From positions 783,958-847,957 of the forward strand of contig CAXAMN010026694.1 in the NCBI GenBank assembly GCA_963970005.1: DNA of 64,000 nt, in the 5' to 3' direction. Both the position numbers and the translations under genes were made by a program. Below, piece after piece: positions 1 through 11,439 of this stretch; the first letter of the stretch is position 1, and each line of letters starts with the position of its first letter. The DNA comes from Durusdinium trenchii (taxonomy: Eukaryota > Sar > Dinophyceae > Suessiales > Symbiodiniaceae). The notes beneath the pieces were generated by a model. It saw nothing but the letters and a program-made list of their open reading frames with translations. It was not told where the DNA came from and did not search any database.

Positions 1-290
1 GAAGGGGCTGCGGTGCGCGTGGTCGCCGCTGGGGGCCCGGCTCTCTCCGCAATGGCCGGCGCAGTCTTCAGAGACTGCAGAAGGGGCTGCGGCGCGCGTT
101 GTCGCCGCTGGGGGCCCCTACGATTCTGCGCGTTACTGCCATTGTGATTTGCAAAGCATTGGTTGTGACAGGCTGCGAATCGCATTGCAATGGTTACGGC
201 AAAAATGTGGCGCACCCTGTGTCTGTGCACTACTGCCATTGTGATTTCCATAGTATTGGTTCTCGCCGTTTCGGAATCGCATTGTAAATG
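1..290. repeat. Two consecutive imperfect tandem duplications
   Basis: The block at 1-40 recurs at 79-118 with few changes (both start gaaggggctgcgg and carry cgccgctgggggccc). A second pair follows: 135-193 recurs at 232-290 (both start actgccattgtgattt and share attggtt and aatcgcattg). The repeat offsets are 78 and 97 bp. No protein was recognised here. Confidence 0.7.
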
Positions 291-795
291 CTCCACTCCA
301 TTCCACTCCACTCCCCTCCACTCCCCTCCACTCCCTCACTCCACTCACTCCATCACTCCACTCACTCACTCACTCACTCACGCACTCACTCACTCACTCC
401 ACTCACTCCACTCACTCCACTCACTCCACTCACTCACACTCCACTCACTCACACTCCACTCACTCACTCCACTCACTCACTCCACTCACTCACTCCACTC
501 ACTCACTCCACTCACTCACTCACTCACTCCACTCACTCGCTCCGCCTCCTTCTCTCTCTCTCTCTCTCTCGTCCCTCTCATCCTTGTTCATCACATCATT
601 AGACACTTTATTATACACACACACACACACGCACGCCATCTTACCACACACACACACCTCCTCCCTCCCCTCCTTCTCATCCTCGTCCATCACATCATCA
701 CTTATACTACACGTCTTAGCACAACCGCCTCATATACCTTCTCTCCTTACATTTCGTTCTTGACTTTTCATCTCACTACTCCGTCTCCCATGTGA
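288..795. repeat. CT/CA-rich simple sequence
   Basis: A run of CACTC/ACTC units (about 288-540) passes into a CT tract (about 548-572) and AC tracts (about 615-660). Long open frames across it encode only His/Ser/Thr/Leu low-complexity sequence and are a product of the simple repeat. Confidence 0.85.
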
Positions 796-2090
796 TGTTC
801 ATATACAATTGAAATTTGTAAAACTTATGATGTGGGATTATCCGGTCTTTTTATTTCAATTCTATTTTTATTGATAATAAAATTGGATCTAAATGAATTC
901 TAAATTGAACTTGTTTTGAATATATAATAGATTTTGTTTTGAATATATAATAAATATATATTATAATTCTAAATTGAACCTAATTAAATATTAAATTAAG
1001 CTTATGTATTTTTAAAATTTATTATAGTTAAATTATAATTCAATTCTAATCTATTTTGTATTTGTAATTATCTTTGATTATTCTGGATCTAATATTAAAT
1101 TTCAAATTGAACTTATATATGAATTTATAATATATGTCTAATTTAATTTTAATTTAAATATATTTGCATTCTATTTATTGGAATTTAATTTGTTTGAATT
1201 TGCAATTTTCATTAAATTGATTTTTTGTAATCTAATTTTATATCAATATTGCAATATTGTTCTATTAATTAACTCCTAGGTTAAATATCTTTAATTTAAT
1301 TCTACCTTAGGTCTAGGTCAATTTCAATTTTTTTTGTTTTAATATTGTTTATTCAATTCCAAATTAAATCCAATTTATGTTTCATTTAATTCTATTTCAT
1401 TTTGTTTTGCATTAAAATTGTAATTTTGTCTATTTCAATTTCCAATTGGTTTGTTAATGATTTCTAATATTAATATCTTTATATAAATTAAAATTAATTG
1501 ATCTATATATCTAATTTTCTAATTTGATTCCAATTCAATGCAAATGGAATTCTATTTGAATTTTGTTTCCATTCTAATGAATGAATATTATTGGTGGTAT
1601 GAATATATTTCATTAAAGAAAAAATATATTTCTATATTGGAAATATTTCATAAATATCTTTTATATTCAAAGCAAGATCAATTCCCTAGAAATAAATCCG
1701 AATTTCATAAAATCCAAATTCTAATTCAATACGAATGAAATAGTAGAATTGAATCTGAAGTATATAATAATGAAATTAAAGATAAAATCGAATTATAATG
1801 TGGTTTGTATTGAACCCCAATGAAGGAAATCTGAAGCAAAATAGAATTGAAATATAATTGAAATAGAATTGATCCTGAATTTAGATATAGATTCGAATTT
1901 GAATTGAATAAGAATTAAAATAGAATTTAGCTATTTAGGATTTATAATTTTCTGATGTATTTACCCAATTGCATTTAATAAGAACAATATAATTCCCATT
2001 CTAAAGAAAGAAATATAATTTTGCATGGGGACTATTTGGTAAACACCTAGCTTATGGATTTAATCATTTCTATAATTCATAATTGAATGA
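796..2090. other. AT-rich island 1, no gene seen
   Basis: About 1.3 kb made almost entirely of A and T, with recurring AATTGAATT, AATTTAATT and AATTCTA-like words. It contrasts sharply with the balanced composition on either side. No organellar protein (cytochrome oxidase, cytochrome b, photosystem subunits) was recognised in any frame. It could be a degraded AT satellite or a mutation-biased insertion. Confidence 0.7.
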
Positions 2091-2184
2091 ATAAATATAT
2101 TTATCAATTGCATATAGAGCAGGAAATTTACAAATTTCACAACCCTATTAAAAAGATATCATTCAACATAAAGAACAAAACCTT

Positions 2185-2252
2185 ACAAAAGAACAACTTT
2201 CACAAGCCTATCAATGCGTACAAAAGAACAAGTTTCACAAGCCTATCAATGC
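2185..2252. repeat. Two-copy 35-bp direct repeat
   Basis: The string starting acaaaagaacaa and ending cctatcaatgc occurs at 2185-2217 and again at 2220-2252 with one mismatch. It sits at the edge between AT-rich island 1 and the LINE endonuclease remnant. Confidence 0.8.
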
Positions 2253-2370
2253 AAGAGAGATTGCTTGTTTATATTGTAATTTCCAGCATTTCAGCAGCAG
2301 ATAGAAGGCTTTGAAGTAGAGAGTGCAAAAAACGTGCGTTTCTACAATATGCATACTCTCCCCCCCCCCC

Positions 2371-3200
2371 TCATCCCCCCTTCTGTAATAATAATAGAAC
2401 CTCGAACGTTTGCCAATGGGATGTGTTTTCCAGTCGGGCAATACGTATGGCAAATCTATCTATGTTATTAAGTGGAAGCATTGGTTTCCGAGGCGCGAAC
2501 CACCTGGGTAGGACAAAGAATAATGGATGATGATGAGGTCCAAGGAAACCAAAATTTCTCATGAAAATCCTATCCATGGGGGATTGCATACGTCTGTAAT
2601 GAACCTGATGTTGTCTGACAAATACATAGTCTATGCGTGAATGATGCTGTCCGTGTGCAAAAGTGGAAACATAATATTGTTTATAATGACAGAGCTACCA
2701 AATCCTGTGTCCTCATTAGTTGTTGCAAAAATTCACGATCAATATGAATGTTCGAGGATGCACGAACATCATGATTATTGATGTATGGTGGATCGAACAT
2801 TAGGATAATATTGAAATTATCCATCAGGACCATCTGGATCTGTCGAGGTATATGATGCAAAAAATGATGCAAATTGCTCCAAATCTTGGCCCGATTGGCA
2901 AGGAATTGATTTTTGCCCTTGGATGTATTCCATGAGTGCTGATACCCAATGATGAAGTTATATGTACAGTCCAGGAAAATGTGGATCTGAAGAATTCGAT
3001 CATCTGAGTGGGATGCAGTGGCGATTTGTTCAGGACATATAACTATGTCCCGCATGGGCATCATGATGGATGCATTCTTCGTGGAGGAGTGTACGCAATG
3101 CCACTCATGGGATGTCCAGGTGGCATTAAGATATCCAGGTGGTATAATTATACAATGATGTCCAGCGGTTGTCTTCGGCACCAATGTAAAAATTCGTCAT
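2371..3200 (-). pseudogene. LINE endonuclease (EEP) domain remnant
   Basis: Read on the minus strand, 3184-2681 gives an open stretch containing VHSSTKNASI, a central YQHSWNTSKGK segment and MVLMDNFNI, which sits where EEP endonucleases have the GDFN/GDWN motif. A second frame at about 2660-2375 then gives HSRIDYVFVRQ, matching the SRIDY motif, followed by GPHHHPLF in the place of the conserved SDH-like end. The frame changes between the two parts, the DFN glycine is replaced by Asp-Asn, and no reverse transcriptase follows. It is therefore an isolated, frameshifted endonuclease fragment of a non-LTR retrotransposon. The family is recognised from motif order, not from a search. Confidence 0.65.
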
Positions 3201-3339
3201 GAACCAGGGATTTGGAAATATTCCAAATTATGCATCTAAGGCCAAGAATTGTGACAGGAGATTTCTTCTATGTCAGCTGTTGGGAGTATCTTCTATAGGT
3301 TTCTTTGAAGCGCCAAGGCCGATCAATAACAAAAAAATA

Positions 3340-4078
3340 TCTTTTTCGATATATCGTATATCCATGTTATAGGGCACGCAAACAGGCTCTTTTTACGTTC
3401 TTTTAATCGATACGATGCGCGGCCGGGAGGTAACTAGGCCGTAGCCCCCTCTAACCCAAATTCTAATGAACTTTGGTATCGAGAAATTCTAATATACAAT
3501 TTTAAAAAAACATCCATTTTCATCCATCAATAAAATTATGAGCCAATAAAATCCAGAATCAAAAGGCATAAAAATTATGCCGAAAATAATTATAAATAAA
3601 TAATTACCGAAATTCGAGACTAAAATAATAATAAAAAATAACAATAATCAATTAATTAATTATAATAATAAATAAAACATTAATTTCGTAGCATAAATTC
3701 ATTTATATTTATATTATTATTTAATTATAATTCCATTTCGAATAAATTTATTTCCAAAATCCGAAATCAAAAATATGTTTTTTAAAAAATCACTAAGCAA
3801 AAACGAAAATCCCTAATAATATTTATAACTAAAATATTATATTATAATTATGCAAAATAATTTTTCCTATAATAATATATAATATTATCAATATATTATC
3901 GATATTTAATAAATATATTATCGTTTTCCAAATAACATGTAAATTCTATAGTTCCAATATCGAATCCTTTACTAAATAATTTTCCGTAAATAAATCAGGT
4001 TATTCATATATTATATATATACAATTATATATATTTATCTTCATTTTTCGATTCCCACTTATGGAGGAGATCTGACGT
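3340..4078. other. AT-rich island 2, no gene seen
   Basis: Mostly ATAAT/TTATT words, again without a recognisable product. Only about 3410-3470 has ordinary composition (gatgcgcggccgggagg). Together with island 1 it brackets the endonuclease remnant, so the whole 0.8-4.1 kb block may share one history. Confidence 0.65.
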
Positions 4079-4232
4079 TAATTCTAACTAAAAATACGAA
4101 TCGTTCTTGAAGATGTTGATGACCTTGCAAGTGTTGTGATTGCTCGGCGCAAAGTACAAGCAGAAAGTTGCTAAATACAATTCTGTCTTGCGAGAACCAG
4201 ACCTGCTTGATCCTTCAGAGCGGTGAGTTCGG

Positions 4233-4649
4233 GTCAATCTTGCGAACCTCAACTGCCAGTGTTTGGCACCGTATCTGGCACTGAAGATTGCACTTGTCTC
4301 GCAGTTCATGGGTGCAGAGTTAGGTCTTGATATGCAAAACTCCATTCTGAACGAAGCATCTCTGCAACATGGCCATGGACACATTCGGCCAACGGACAAA
4401 ATACAGTTGCATCCGAAATGCTGCGAACTTTACGCATTGGAACCCAAACGCATCAAGTAACTTGCAAAACGCTGAGTCAAAAGGACACCTCATTGCAGCT
4501 TAGAGTCCACCGGCGGTGTGGTCAACTTTCGCAAGCGTCCGATGCCCGAGGATTGTTGCAAAAGCCGCGTTTGCCTTGGCAGTGCTGAATCGCTCACGGC
4601 AGCTGCTGGAGAAAGGACGCGGCTTGCCATCATAGCAGGCTTGCAATGA
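4233..4649 (+). CDS. Hypothetical protein, two candidate exons
   Basis: The plus strand is open from 4233 through QFMGAELGLDMQN to EPKRIK and meets TAA immediately after a possible GT donor at 4457. If a 42-nt intron (4457-4498, ending cattgcag) is removed, the frame continues in phase through LESTGGVVNFRKRP and GERTRLAIIAG to a TGA at 4647, which may instead lie beyond a GC donor. No family was recognised. The opposite strand is also open over both parts, so strand and splicing are uncertain. A 42-nt intron would be unusually short. A further open stretch at 4656-4865 (plus) may be a third exon. Confidence 0.33.
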
Positions 4650-5044
4650 CTTGCCATGTGGGTAAGTAATCTGAATTGTCATGAAAGACTGATCTACAGC
4701 AAAAGAAGCTCCACAATAAATGGAAACTGTAAGACATTTCAAGCAGATCCTGCATCCTGCTGCAGGGGGTTTAGCTTGTTGTGCATCTGGATAGGTGCAA
4801 ACGAGTTGCTTTGGCGAAGGAGGCCTAAGACTGTGAATCGATTGCTGAACTTCTATTTCTGCTGATCGGTTTGCCGTATTCTTTGCACCATCTTATGTAC
4901 AGTTGACTGCGGCATTGCCACTTGCTTTGTGGCTCATGATACTACATTGCTTGCATTATTCCTGCTGATTGTACATTTACTAGCTTTATCCAGACCCGTG
5001 ACCTTTGCGAAAAATAGAGACAACGTTCCCCGTAACACATATCA

Positions 5045-5690
5045 ATCTCCAGTGACCCATCGGTCAAACCCATCGGTCATCGGATCACATCGGTCATCCG
5101 TTGCATCCCTCGGTAGCAGTGTTTCGTCGTAGTTTACGGCCTTGCTACGTTCGGTTAGCGTCCTCTTGTGACGCTCGTAGTGCCAGGAGCGCCCCGTTCA
5201 GTTCGATGCCATTTCGCTCCGTTCGATGCCCCGATGCCCTTTGTTCCGAACGTACGACCCGTAGCGTCCGTAGCGTCCTAGTCAGGTGACGATTCTACAC
5301 CATCGTGACAGGTACCGCAGCCCTCTGTGGAGAAGCTCATAGTCGGAGGCCTCACGATCCAAAGAAGCTGTCACACGGACTGTGCGGTCAATTGCAATGA
5401 ATAATCCAAGGCATTTCCTTGCAGCTAGGTAGACTCAACGATTTCTGAACATAAGGCAAATTCCATGTTCTTTAACATCTTCCTTGCTTCCCTATTGCTG
5501 TTGTGGGAAGCAGCTGCTGGTGTGCAAAAGTTTGGTTTGCTACTACTTGAAGATGTTCAACGTTAGGCTATAACATGTTATAGTAAAAGCCTCCTACCAA
5601 CAGCCAAAACGAGTGCATCAAAACAGCACCAAGTACCGACCAAGCCCGGCCGATCAAACCCGATCGCACGACCAAGCCCGACCGCAGTTC
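5045..5690. repeat. Short CG-containing direct repeats
   Basis: CATCGGTCA occurs three times in about 45 bp near 5058-5098; gttcgatgcc is repeated near 5200-5235; gtagcgtcc is repeated near 5262-5280; gaccaagcccg is repeated near 5638-5682. The spacing is irregular. No convincing gene lies between 4870 and 5690. Confidence 0.5.
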
Positions 5691-5772
5691 AGACGAGTGA
5701 CTCTGGCTCTCGATCATACTGAACTTTGTAGGAGTAGAAGAGAGGCGTGCCCATGATCCACACCGGTCCTGT

Positions 5773-5970
5773 TTGTCTTGTCCAGCTCACGATTTTGTCT
5801 ACACTTGTGCTGCTTGCAAGAAAGTTATAGCTTTTAGATTCAACAATGAGACTTGGACAGAATTCAAAAATATGGGAGGCAAGAGATGTCCAGAGAAAGG
5901 TACACAAACATGTGTCTTTTTAAAGAGCAATGGCTCATCACACAACAAGAGAACGCTCGCCGGGGTGTAG
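5773..5970 (+). CDS. Short Cys-containing hypothetical exon
   Basis: The plus strand reads SCPAHDFVYTCAACKKV and later GGKRCPEKGTQTC, giving paired cysteines that could form a small zinc-binding ribbon. It lacks a clear ATG of its own and ends in low-complexity sequence. Function is not recognised. The minus strand is also open. It is either an isolated exon or chance. Confidence 0.25.
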   Translation: MSCPAHDFVYTCAACKKVIAFRFNNETWTEFKNMGGKRCPEKGTQTCVFLKSNGSSHNKRTLAGV

Positions 5971-6059
5971 GTCAGCTCATCACAAACCAGCACAGTACAG
6001 CTCACGTTATCACAAGCCTGGTGGCTTGGCGCTTGAGTCACTTGAGTATCTTGAGTATC

Positions 6060-6500
6060 CTCTAGGTGTCTTGAGTAGCAGATTTTCACACCATCACAAC
6101 GCATCACAACCCATCACATCGCCACATATACTGTTAGCTTTCGCAAAATCAGAACGCACACCACATCACTGTGTTGCTGGAAGTAGTTTTCACACCACTC
6201 ATCGCCACTTCACAAGTGAAACCATATCACCACGCATCACGCGGGAGACCATCACTCCACAAATCACATTATCGACCAAGCTGCAAATCACCTTGAAGCA
6301 ACACTTTGTGTAACCAGTTCGGAAAACACGGAAAGCGGAGCAGCTGCATTTTATTGCTGGGTAGTCGGACCTCTTTTTTCATGGCTTTAACGGTGTTGTA
6401 CGTACACTACGCAGAAGACCACCTGCCCAAGTCGAACGGCAGAGAAAACAAATATATAACCTTAAGTCTGTCGGGTTTTTACGATGTTATACGCACATGA
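6060..6500. repeat. CATCAC-rich degenerate repeat and spacer
   Basis: Between about 6090 and 6260 the words CATCAC, CACACCA and CGCATCAC recur irregularly. The rest up to 6500 holds a diverged start of the block family that dominates the next 1.6 kb (ggcagagaaaa, acctgcccaagtc). Confidence 0.45.
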
Positions 6501-6519
6501 CGCAAAAAGACTACCTGCT

Positions 6520-8110
6520 CAAGTCAAACGGCAGAGAAAAACAGCCAAGTGGACGAACATCGCCGCAAAAAAGTAAAATAGCAGCAGCAAAGCCTTCAAC
6601 ATAGATCCCACAGCCCCAATCACTTCCAACATACCTCCACGAGAAGCCTCAACAGAGCCCCAACATTGGGCGAAACGTGCCAACATGGAGAAGGATATGC
6701 CCTAAGAATGCACCAAGATAGCCGAAGATTGGTGCAAACATGCCCCAAATTTGACTGCCCATTGGAGCAAGCTTTCGTAAGCAACAAAAACGACAAAAAA
6801 ACTGTCAAAGCCACCTTTCTTACACTTGTCGGACCTCATTTTCATGGATTTATGGTGCTTTACGCACAGTACGCAAAAAACCACCTGCCAAGTCAATCGG
6901 GGCAGAGAAAAAGCAGCCAAGTGGACCAACATGGCCGCAAAACAAGTAACATAACAGCAGCAAAGCCTTCAACATAGCCCTGATCTAGACCCCACGGCCC
7001 CAATCACTTCCAACATACCTCCACGAGAAGCCTCAAGAGAGCCCCAACATTGGGTGAAATGTGCCAATATGGAAAAGGGTATGTCCCAAGAATGCACCCC
7101 ACGGCCCCAATCACTTCCAACATACCTCCACGAGAAGCCTCAAGAGAGCCCCAACATTGGGCGAAACAATAACATAACAGCAAAGCCTTCGACATAGCCC
7201 TGATCTAGACCCCACGGCCCCAATCACTTCCAACATACCTCTACGAGAAGCCTCAAGAGAGCCCCAACATTGGGTGGATGGAGTGCTCCAATATGGAAAA
7301 GGATATGTCCCAAGAATGCACCAAAATCCCCGAAGATTTTCACGAACATGCCCCAAATTTGACCGCCCATTGGAGCAAGCTTTCGTAAGCAACAAAAACG
7401 ACCAAAAAACTCTCAAAACAAACTTTCGTTACACTTGTCGGACCGCATTTTTCATCTTTTTTTGGCGTTTTACACGCACTACGCAAAAGACCACCTGCCC
7501 AAGTCAAACCGCAGAGAAAGAGCATCCAAGTGGACCAACATGGCCGCAAAACAAGTAGCATAACAGCAGCAAAGCCTTCAACATAGCCCTGATCTAGACC
7601 CCACAGCCCTACTCACTTCCAACATACCTCCACGAGAAGCCTCAAGAGGCCAACATGGAAAATAATATGTCCCGTTTGACTTTGCGTAGTGCGTGTGAAA
7701 CACAAAAAAACATGAAAAATGAGGTCCGACAAGTGTAAGAAAGGTGGTTTGATAGTATTCTTTGTCGTTTTTGTTGCTTTGCTTATGAAAGCTAGCTCCA
7801 GTGGGTGCTGAAATTCGGGGCACGTTTGTGCAAATCTTCGGCGATTTTGGTGCATTCTTGGCAGAGAAAAAACAGCCAAGTGGACCAGCATGGCCGAGAA
7901 CAAGTGACATAACAGCAGCAAAGCCTTCAACATAGCCCTGATCTAGACCCCACAGCCCCAATCACTTCCAACATACCTCCACGAGAAGCCTCAAGAGAGC
8001 CCCAACGTTGGGCCAAGATCGCCGAAGATTGGCACAAACATGCCCTAAATGTGACCGCCAACTGGAGCAAGCTTTCATAAGCAATAAAGCTCTCAAAAAC
8101 GCATGCCTTG
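6520..8110. repeat. Mosaic of duplicated blocks with an inverted segment
   Basis: The phrase ccaatcacttccaacatacc occurs near 6619, 6998, 7110, 7222, 7613 and 7965. The phrase gcagagaaaaa/gcagccaagtgg recurs near 6530, 6903, 7512 and 7862. Three copies (6998, 7110, 7222) are spaced about 112 bp; the larger units are about 350-390 bp. At about 7657-7860 a segment runs backwards (tccgacaagtgtaagaaaggtgg), the reverse complement of the block at about 6805-6835. Open frames on the minus strand repeat with the blocks and have no recognisable product. Confidence 0.8.
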
Positions 8111-8550
8111 CACTTGTCCAAACCTTTGCGATGCTGGTTATGTCCCCAGGGGAAGACTGCAGTATTGACATCATGGGTGTGCTCGTCAGGAGCTAGCTTT
8201 CATACGCAAACAAAGGATAAAAGAAGCTCTCAAAACACCTTCCTTACACTTGTCGGACCTCATTTTTTCACTGTGTTTTACAGTGTTTTATGCACATTGC
8301 ACTTCAAAGCCTTCGACTGCGGGATAACAAGACAAACCTCAAAAGTTGCCTCCCGTGCAGGTAAAGTGCAACTTTTTGAAGGCAAATAAGCTCAACACAA
8401 ACCCATCCAAAGCCACTTTTTACTGTAAATTACAGTGTTTTGTGCACCTTCGAACACGCAAAAAAATAACACCCACGGTCTGCAAACCAGTCCGGCAAGC
8501 AACGGAAAGCGAGAAGCGAGCGGGCGCGCTTCTTCTAAATGGCTAAGTTC
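8110..8550. other. Diverged spacer between repeat arrays
   Basis: It holds a partial copy of the preceding block family (cttacacttgtcggacctcattttt near 8245) and two acagtgtttt(a/g)tgcac words (8281 and 8431). No gene was recognised. Confidence 0.4.
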
Positions 8551-10985
8551 ACTAATGGCTTGCTTTGTTTCCCCCTCTTCTGTGCTCTTTGTGCGTCAGG
8601 CGCTTTCCATCCTTTTTGGGTTACTCTTGGTTCTTTGTCTTTGCGAGCCTTGTTGGTAAAAAACTGGCTTTAAGCCGCAATGTGATTTTAGACTGTTGGT
8701 TCTTTGTCTTTGTGAGCCTTGTTGCGACAAAAACTGGCTGCTCTAGGCCCCAATGTAATTTTTGTGTTGTTGGCTTCATGTTTTTGGTTTTCCTGGTTGG
8801 TTTTCCTATGTGCTTTCCATGTCTCTTAAGTTGGCTTGCCTTGTTTTCGCCTCTTCTCAAGTAGGTTAGCTTTGGTCCAGTGCGTTGTCTGCCCAAAAGC
8901 GTAGTTTCATACTTTTGGGGTTGCCGTGTCAATTTTCCCAGGTGCTTTCCATTCTTTTCAAAAGGGTTTGCCTTGGTTGTGTCCATTCTGTGCTCTTTGT
9001 GTCTTCTTGTGGACCTTGGCGTCAATAACTTCTCATCATCTTAAGCTGATTTGCTTTGTTTCCGTCTCTTCTGTGCTCTTTGCGCCTTAGGAGCTTTCGA
9101 TCCTTTGTGAATGGGTTACCCTTGGTTCTTTGTCTTTGTGAGCCTTGTTGGAAAAAAACTGGCTTTAAGCCTCAATGTGATTTTAGACTGTTGGTTCTTT
9201 GTCTTTGTGAGCCTTGTTGCGACAAAAACTGGCTGCTCTAGGCCCCAATGTGATTTTCGTGTTGTTGGCTTCGTATTTTTGGTTTTCCTGGTTGGTTTTC
9301 CTATGTGCTTTCCATGTCTCTTAAGTTGGCTTGCCTTGTTTTCGCCTCTTCTCAAGTAGATTAGCCTTGATCCAGTGCGTTGTCTGCCCAAAAGCGTGGT
9401 TTCATACTTTTGGGGTTGCCGTGTTAATTTTCCTTGGTGCTTTCCATTCTTTTCAAAAGGGTTTGCCTTCCTTGTGTCCATTCTGTGCCCTTTGTGTCTT
9501 CTTGTGGGCCTTGGTGTCAAAAAATTCTCATCTTAAGTTGATTTGACTTGTTTCCGTCTCTTCTGTGCTCTTTGTGCCTCCCATTCACCTCTTAGTGAAG
9601 CGCGCTTTCATACTTTTGGGGTTGCCGTGTCAATTTTGCCAGGTGCTTTCCATTCTGTTCAAACGGGTTTGCCTTGCTTGTGTCCATTCTGTGCTCTTTG
9701 TGTCTTCTTGTGGGTCTTGGTGTCAAAAAAAATCATCTTAAGTTGATTTGCTTTGTTTCCGTCGCCTTGGTTGTGTCCATTCTGTGCTCTTTGTGTCTTC
9801 TTGTGGGCCTTGGTGTCAAAAAGTTCTTAAGCTGATTTGCTTTGTGCTTTGTGTCCGTCTCTTCTGTGCTCTTTGTGCCTTAGGTGCTTTCCATCTTTTT
9901 TAAATGGGTTACCCTTGGTTCTTTGTCTTTATGAGCCTTGTTGCTACAAAACTTGCTCTAGGCCTCAATGTGATTTTCGTGTTGTTGGCTTCGTATTTTT
10001 GGGTTTCCTGGTTGGTTCCTATGTGCTTTCCATGTCTTTTAAGTTGGCTTCCCTTGTTTTCGCCTCTTCTCAAGTAGGTTAGCCTTGATCCAGTGCGTTG
10101 TCTGCCCAAAAGCGTGGTTTCATACTTTTGGGGTTGCCGTGCCAATTTTCCCGGGTGCTTTCCACTCTTTTCAAAAGAATTTGCCTTGCTTGTGTCCATT
10201 CTGTGCTCTTTGTGTCTTCTTGTGGGCCTTGGTGTCAAAAAGTTCTCATCTTAAGTTGATTTGCTTTGTTTGAGTCTCTTCTGTGCTCTTTGTGCCTTAG
10301 GTGCTTTCGATCCTTTTTAAAAGGATTACCCTTTTGGTTCTTTGTCTTTGTGAGCCTTGTTGCTGAAAAACTGGCTCTAGGTCCCAATGTGATTTTCGTG
10401 TTGTTGGCTTCGTATTTTCGGTTTCCTGGTTGGTTTTCCCATGTGCTTTCCATGCCTTTTAAGTTGGCTTGCCTTGTTTTCACCTCTTCCCTGATCCAGT
10501 GCGTTGTCTGCCCAAAAGCGTGGTTTCATACTTTTGGGGTTGCCGTGTCAATTTTCCCAGGTGCTTTCCATTCTTTTCAACAGGGTTTGCCTTGCTTGTG
10601 TCCATTCTGTGCTCTTTGTGTCTTCTTGTGGGCCTTGGTGTCAAAAAATTATCATCTTAAGTTGATTTGCTTTGTTTCCGTCGCCTTGGTTGTGTCCATT
10701 CTGTGCTCTTTGTGTCTTCTTGTGGGCCTTGGTGTCAAAAAACTCTCATCTTAAGTTGATTTGCTTTGTTTCTGTCTCGTCTGTGCTCTTTCTGTCTTCT
10801 TGTGGGCCTTGGTGTCAAAAAATTTCATCTTAAGTGAGCTGATTTGCTTTGTTTCCGTCTCTTCTGTGCTCTTTCTGTCTTCTTGTGGGCCTTGGTGTCA
10901 AAAAAATCTCATCTTAAGTTGATTTGCTTTGTTTCCGTCTCTTCTGTGCTCTTTGTGCCTCCCATACACCTCGTAGTGATGCAAG
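8550..10985. repeat. Satellite array, unit about 495 bp with truncated units
   Basis: Units begin with ttgctttgtttccgtctc and contain tgtgctctttgtgcc, ggttctttgtctttgtgagcc, gttgtctgcccaaaagcgt and ttcttgtgggccttggtgtc. Two complete units start near 8551 and 9046 (495 bp apart). Later units are shortened: near 10660, 10760, 10850 and 10915 only the ends are kept, at about 65-110 bp spacing. The long frames on both strands are repeats of each other and encode no recognisable domain. Confidence 0.85.
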
Positions 10986-11200
10986 TGGTGCTGTGGAATG
11001 CCCCCGACTTTTTTAGCATTGTCTTTGTAATTTTTGTATCCGATGCCCTTGTGGAAAGCCGGGGCCAGTTTGTCAAAAAAGATTGCATTAATTATGCCAA
11101 AAAGTTTTATTTTTGTTGCTGTGTTTTACAGTGTTTCGTTAACTTCAACATACTGCCTCAAGACACCCAAAAGTCTGCAAATCAAAATCTCGAAACTGTC

Positions 11201-11312
11201 ACCCCCCCCCCACCCCCCCCCCCCCCAACCACCCCCGGCGAAAAACCCAAAGCGAATTCCCCCCCTTCCCCCCCTCCTCTGGCCCCCCCCCCCCCCCCCC
11301 CCCCTCCCTTTC
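11201..11312. repeat. Long poly-C tracts
   Basis: Two C runs (about 11201-11226, nearly pure, and about 11281-11304) are separated by C-rich sequence. The opposite strand is poly-G and could form G-quadruplexes; the C strand could form an i-motif. Lengths in such homopolymers are often unreliable in assemblies. Confidence 0.85.
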
Positions 11313-11439
11313 GGTAATACTTCCAAGCGCTACAGCGCTTTCCGTCATCTTGAAAAACATCTGCCAACTGCCCCTGGAGGAGATTACTCAGCATCGTTGC
11401 ATCTCAGTACAGCTCGTGCGGAACTGCAGCCCAGGAGCC

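Noticed and set aside
190..795. 200-codon ORF
   Set aside because: It encodes only His/Ser/Thr/Leu low complexity from CACTC simple sequence.
796..4078. Organellar DNA insertion
   Set aside because: High AT suggested it, but no mitochondrial or plastid protein or rRNA was recognised, and the middle is a nuclear LINE piece.
5930..6313. 127-codon plus-strand ORF
   Set aside because: It runs through CATCAC-rich degenerate repeat.
8621..10754. Long ORFs of 110-160 codons on both strands
   Set aside because: They recur with the 495-bp satellite unit and carry no recognisable domain.
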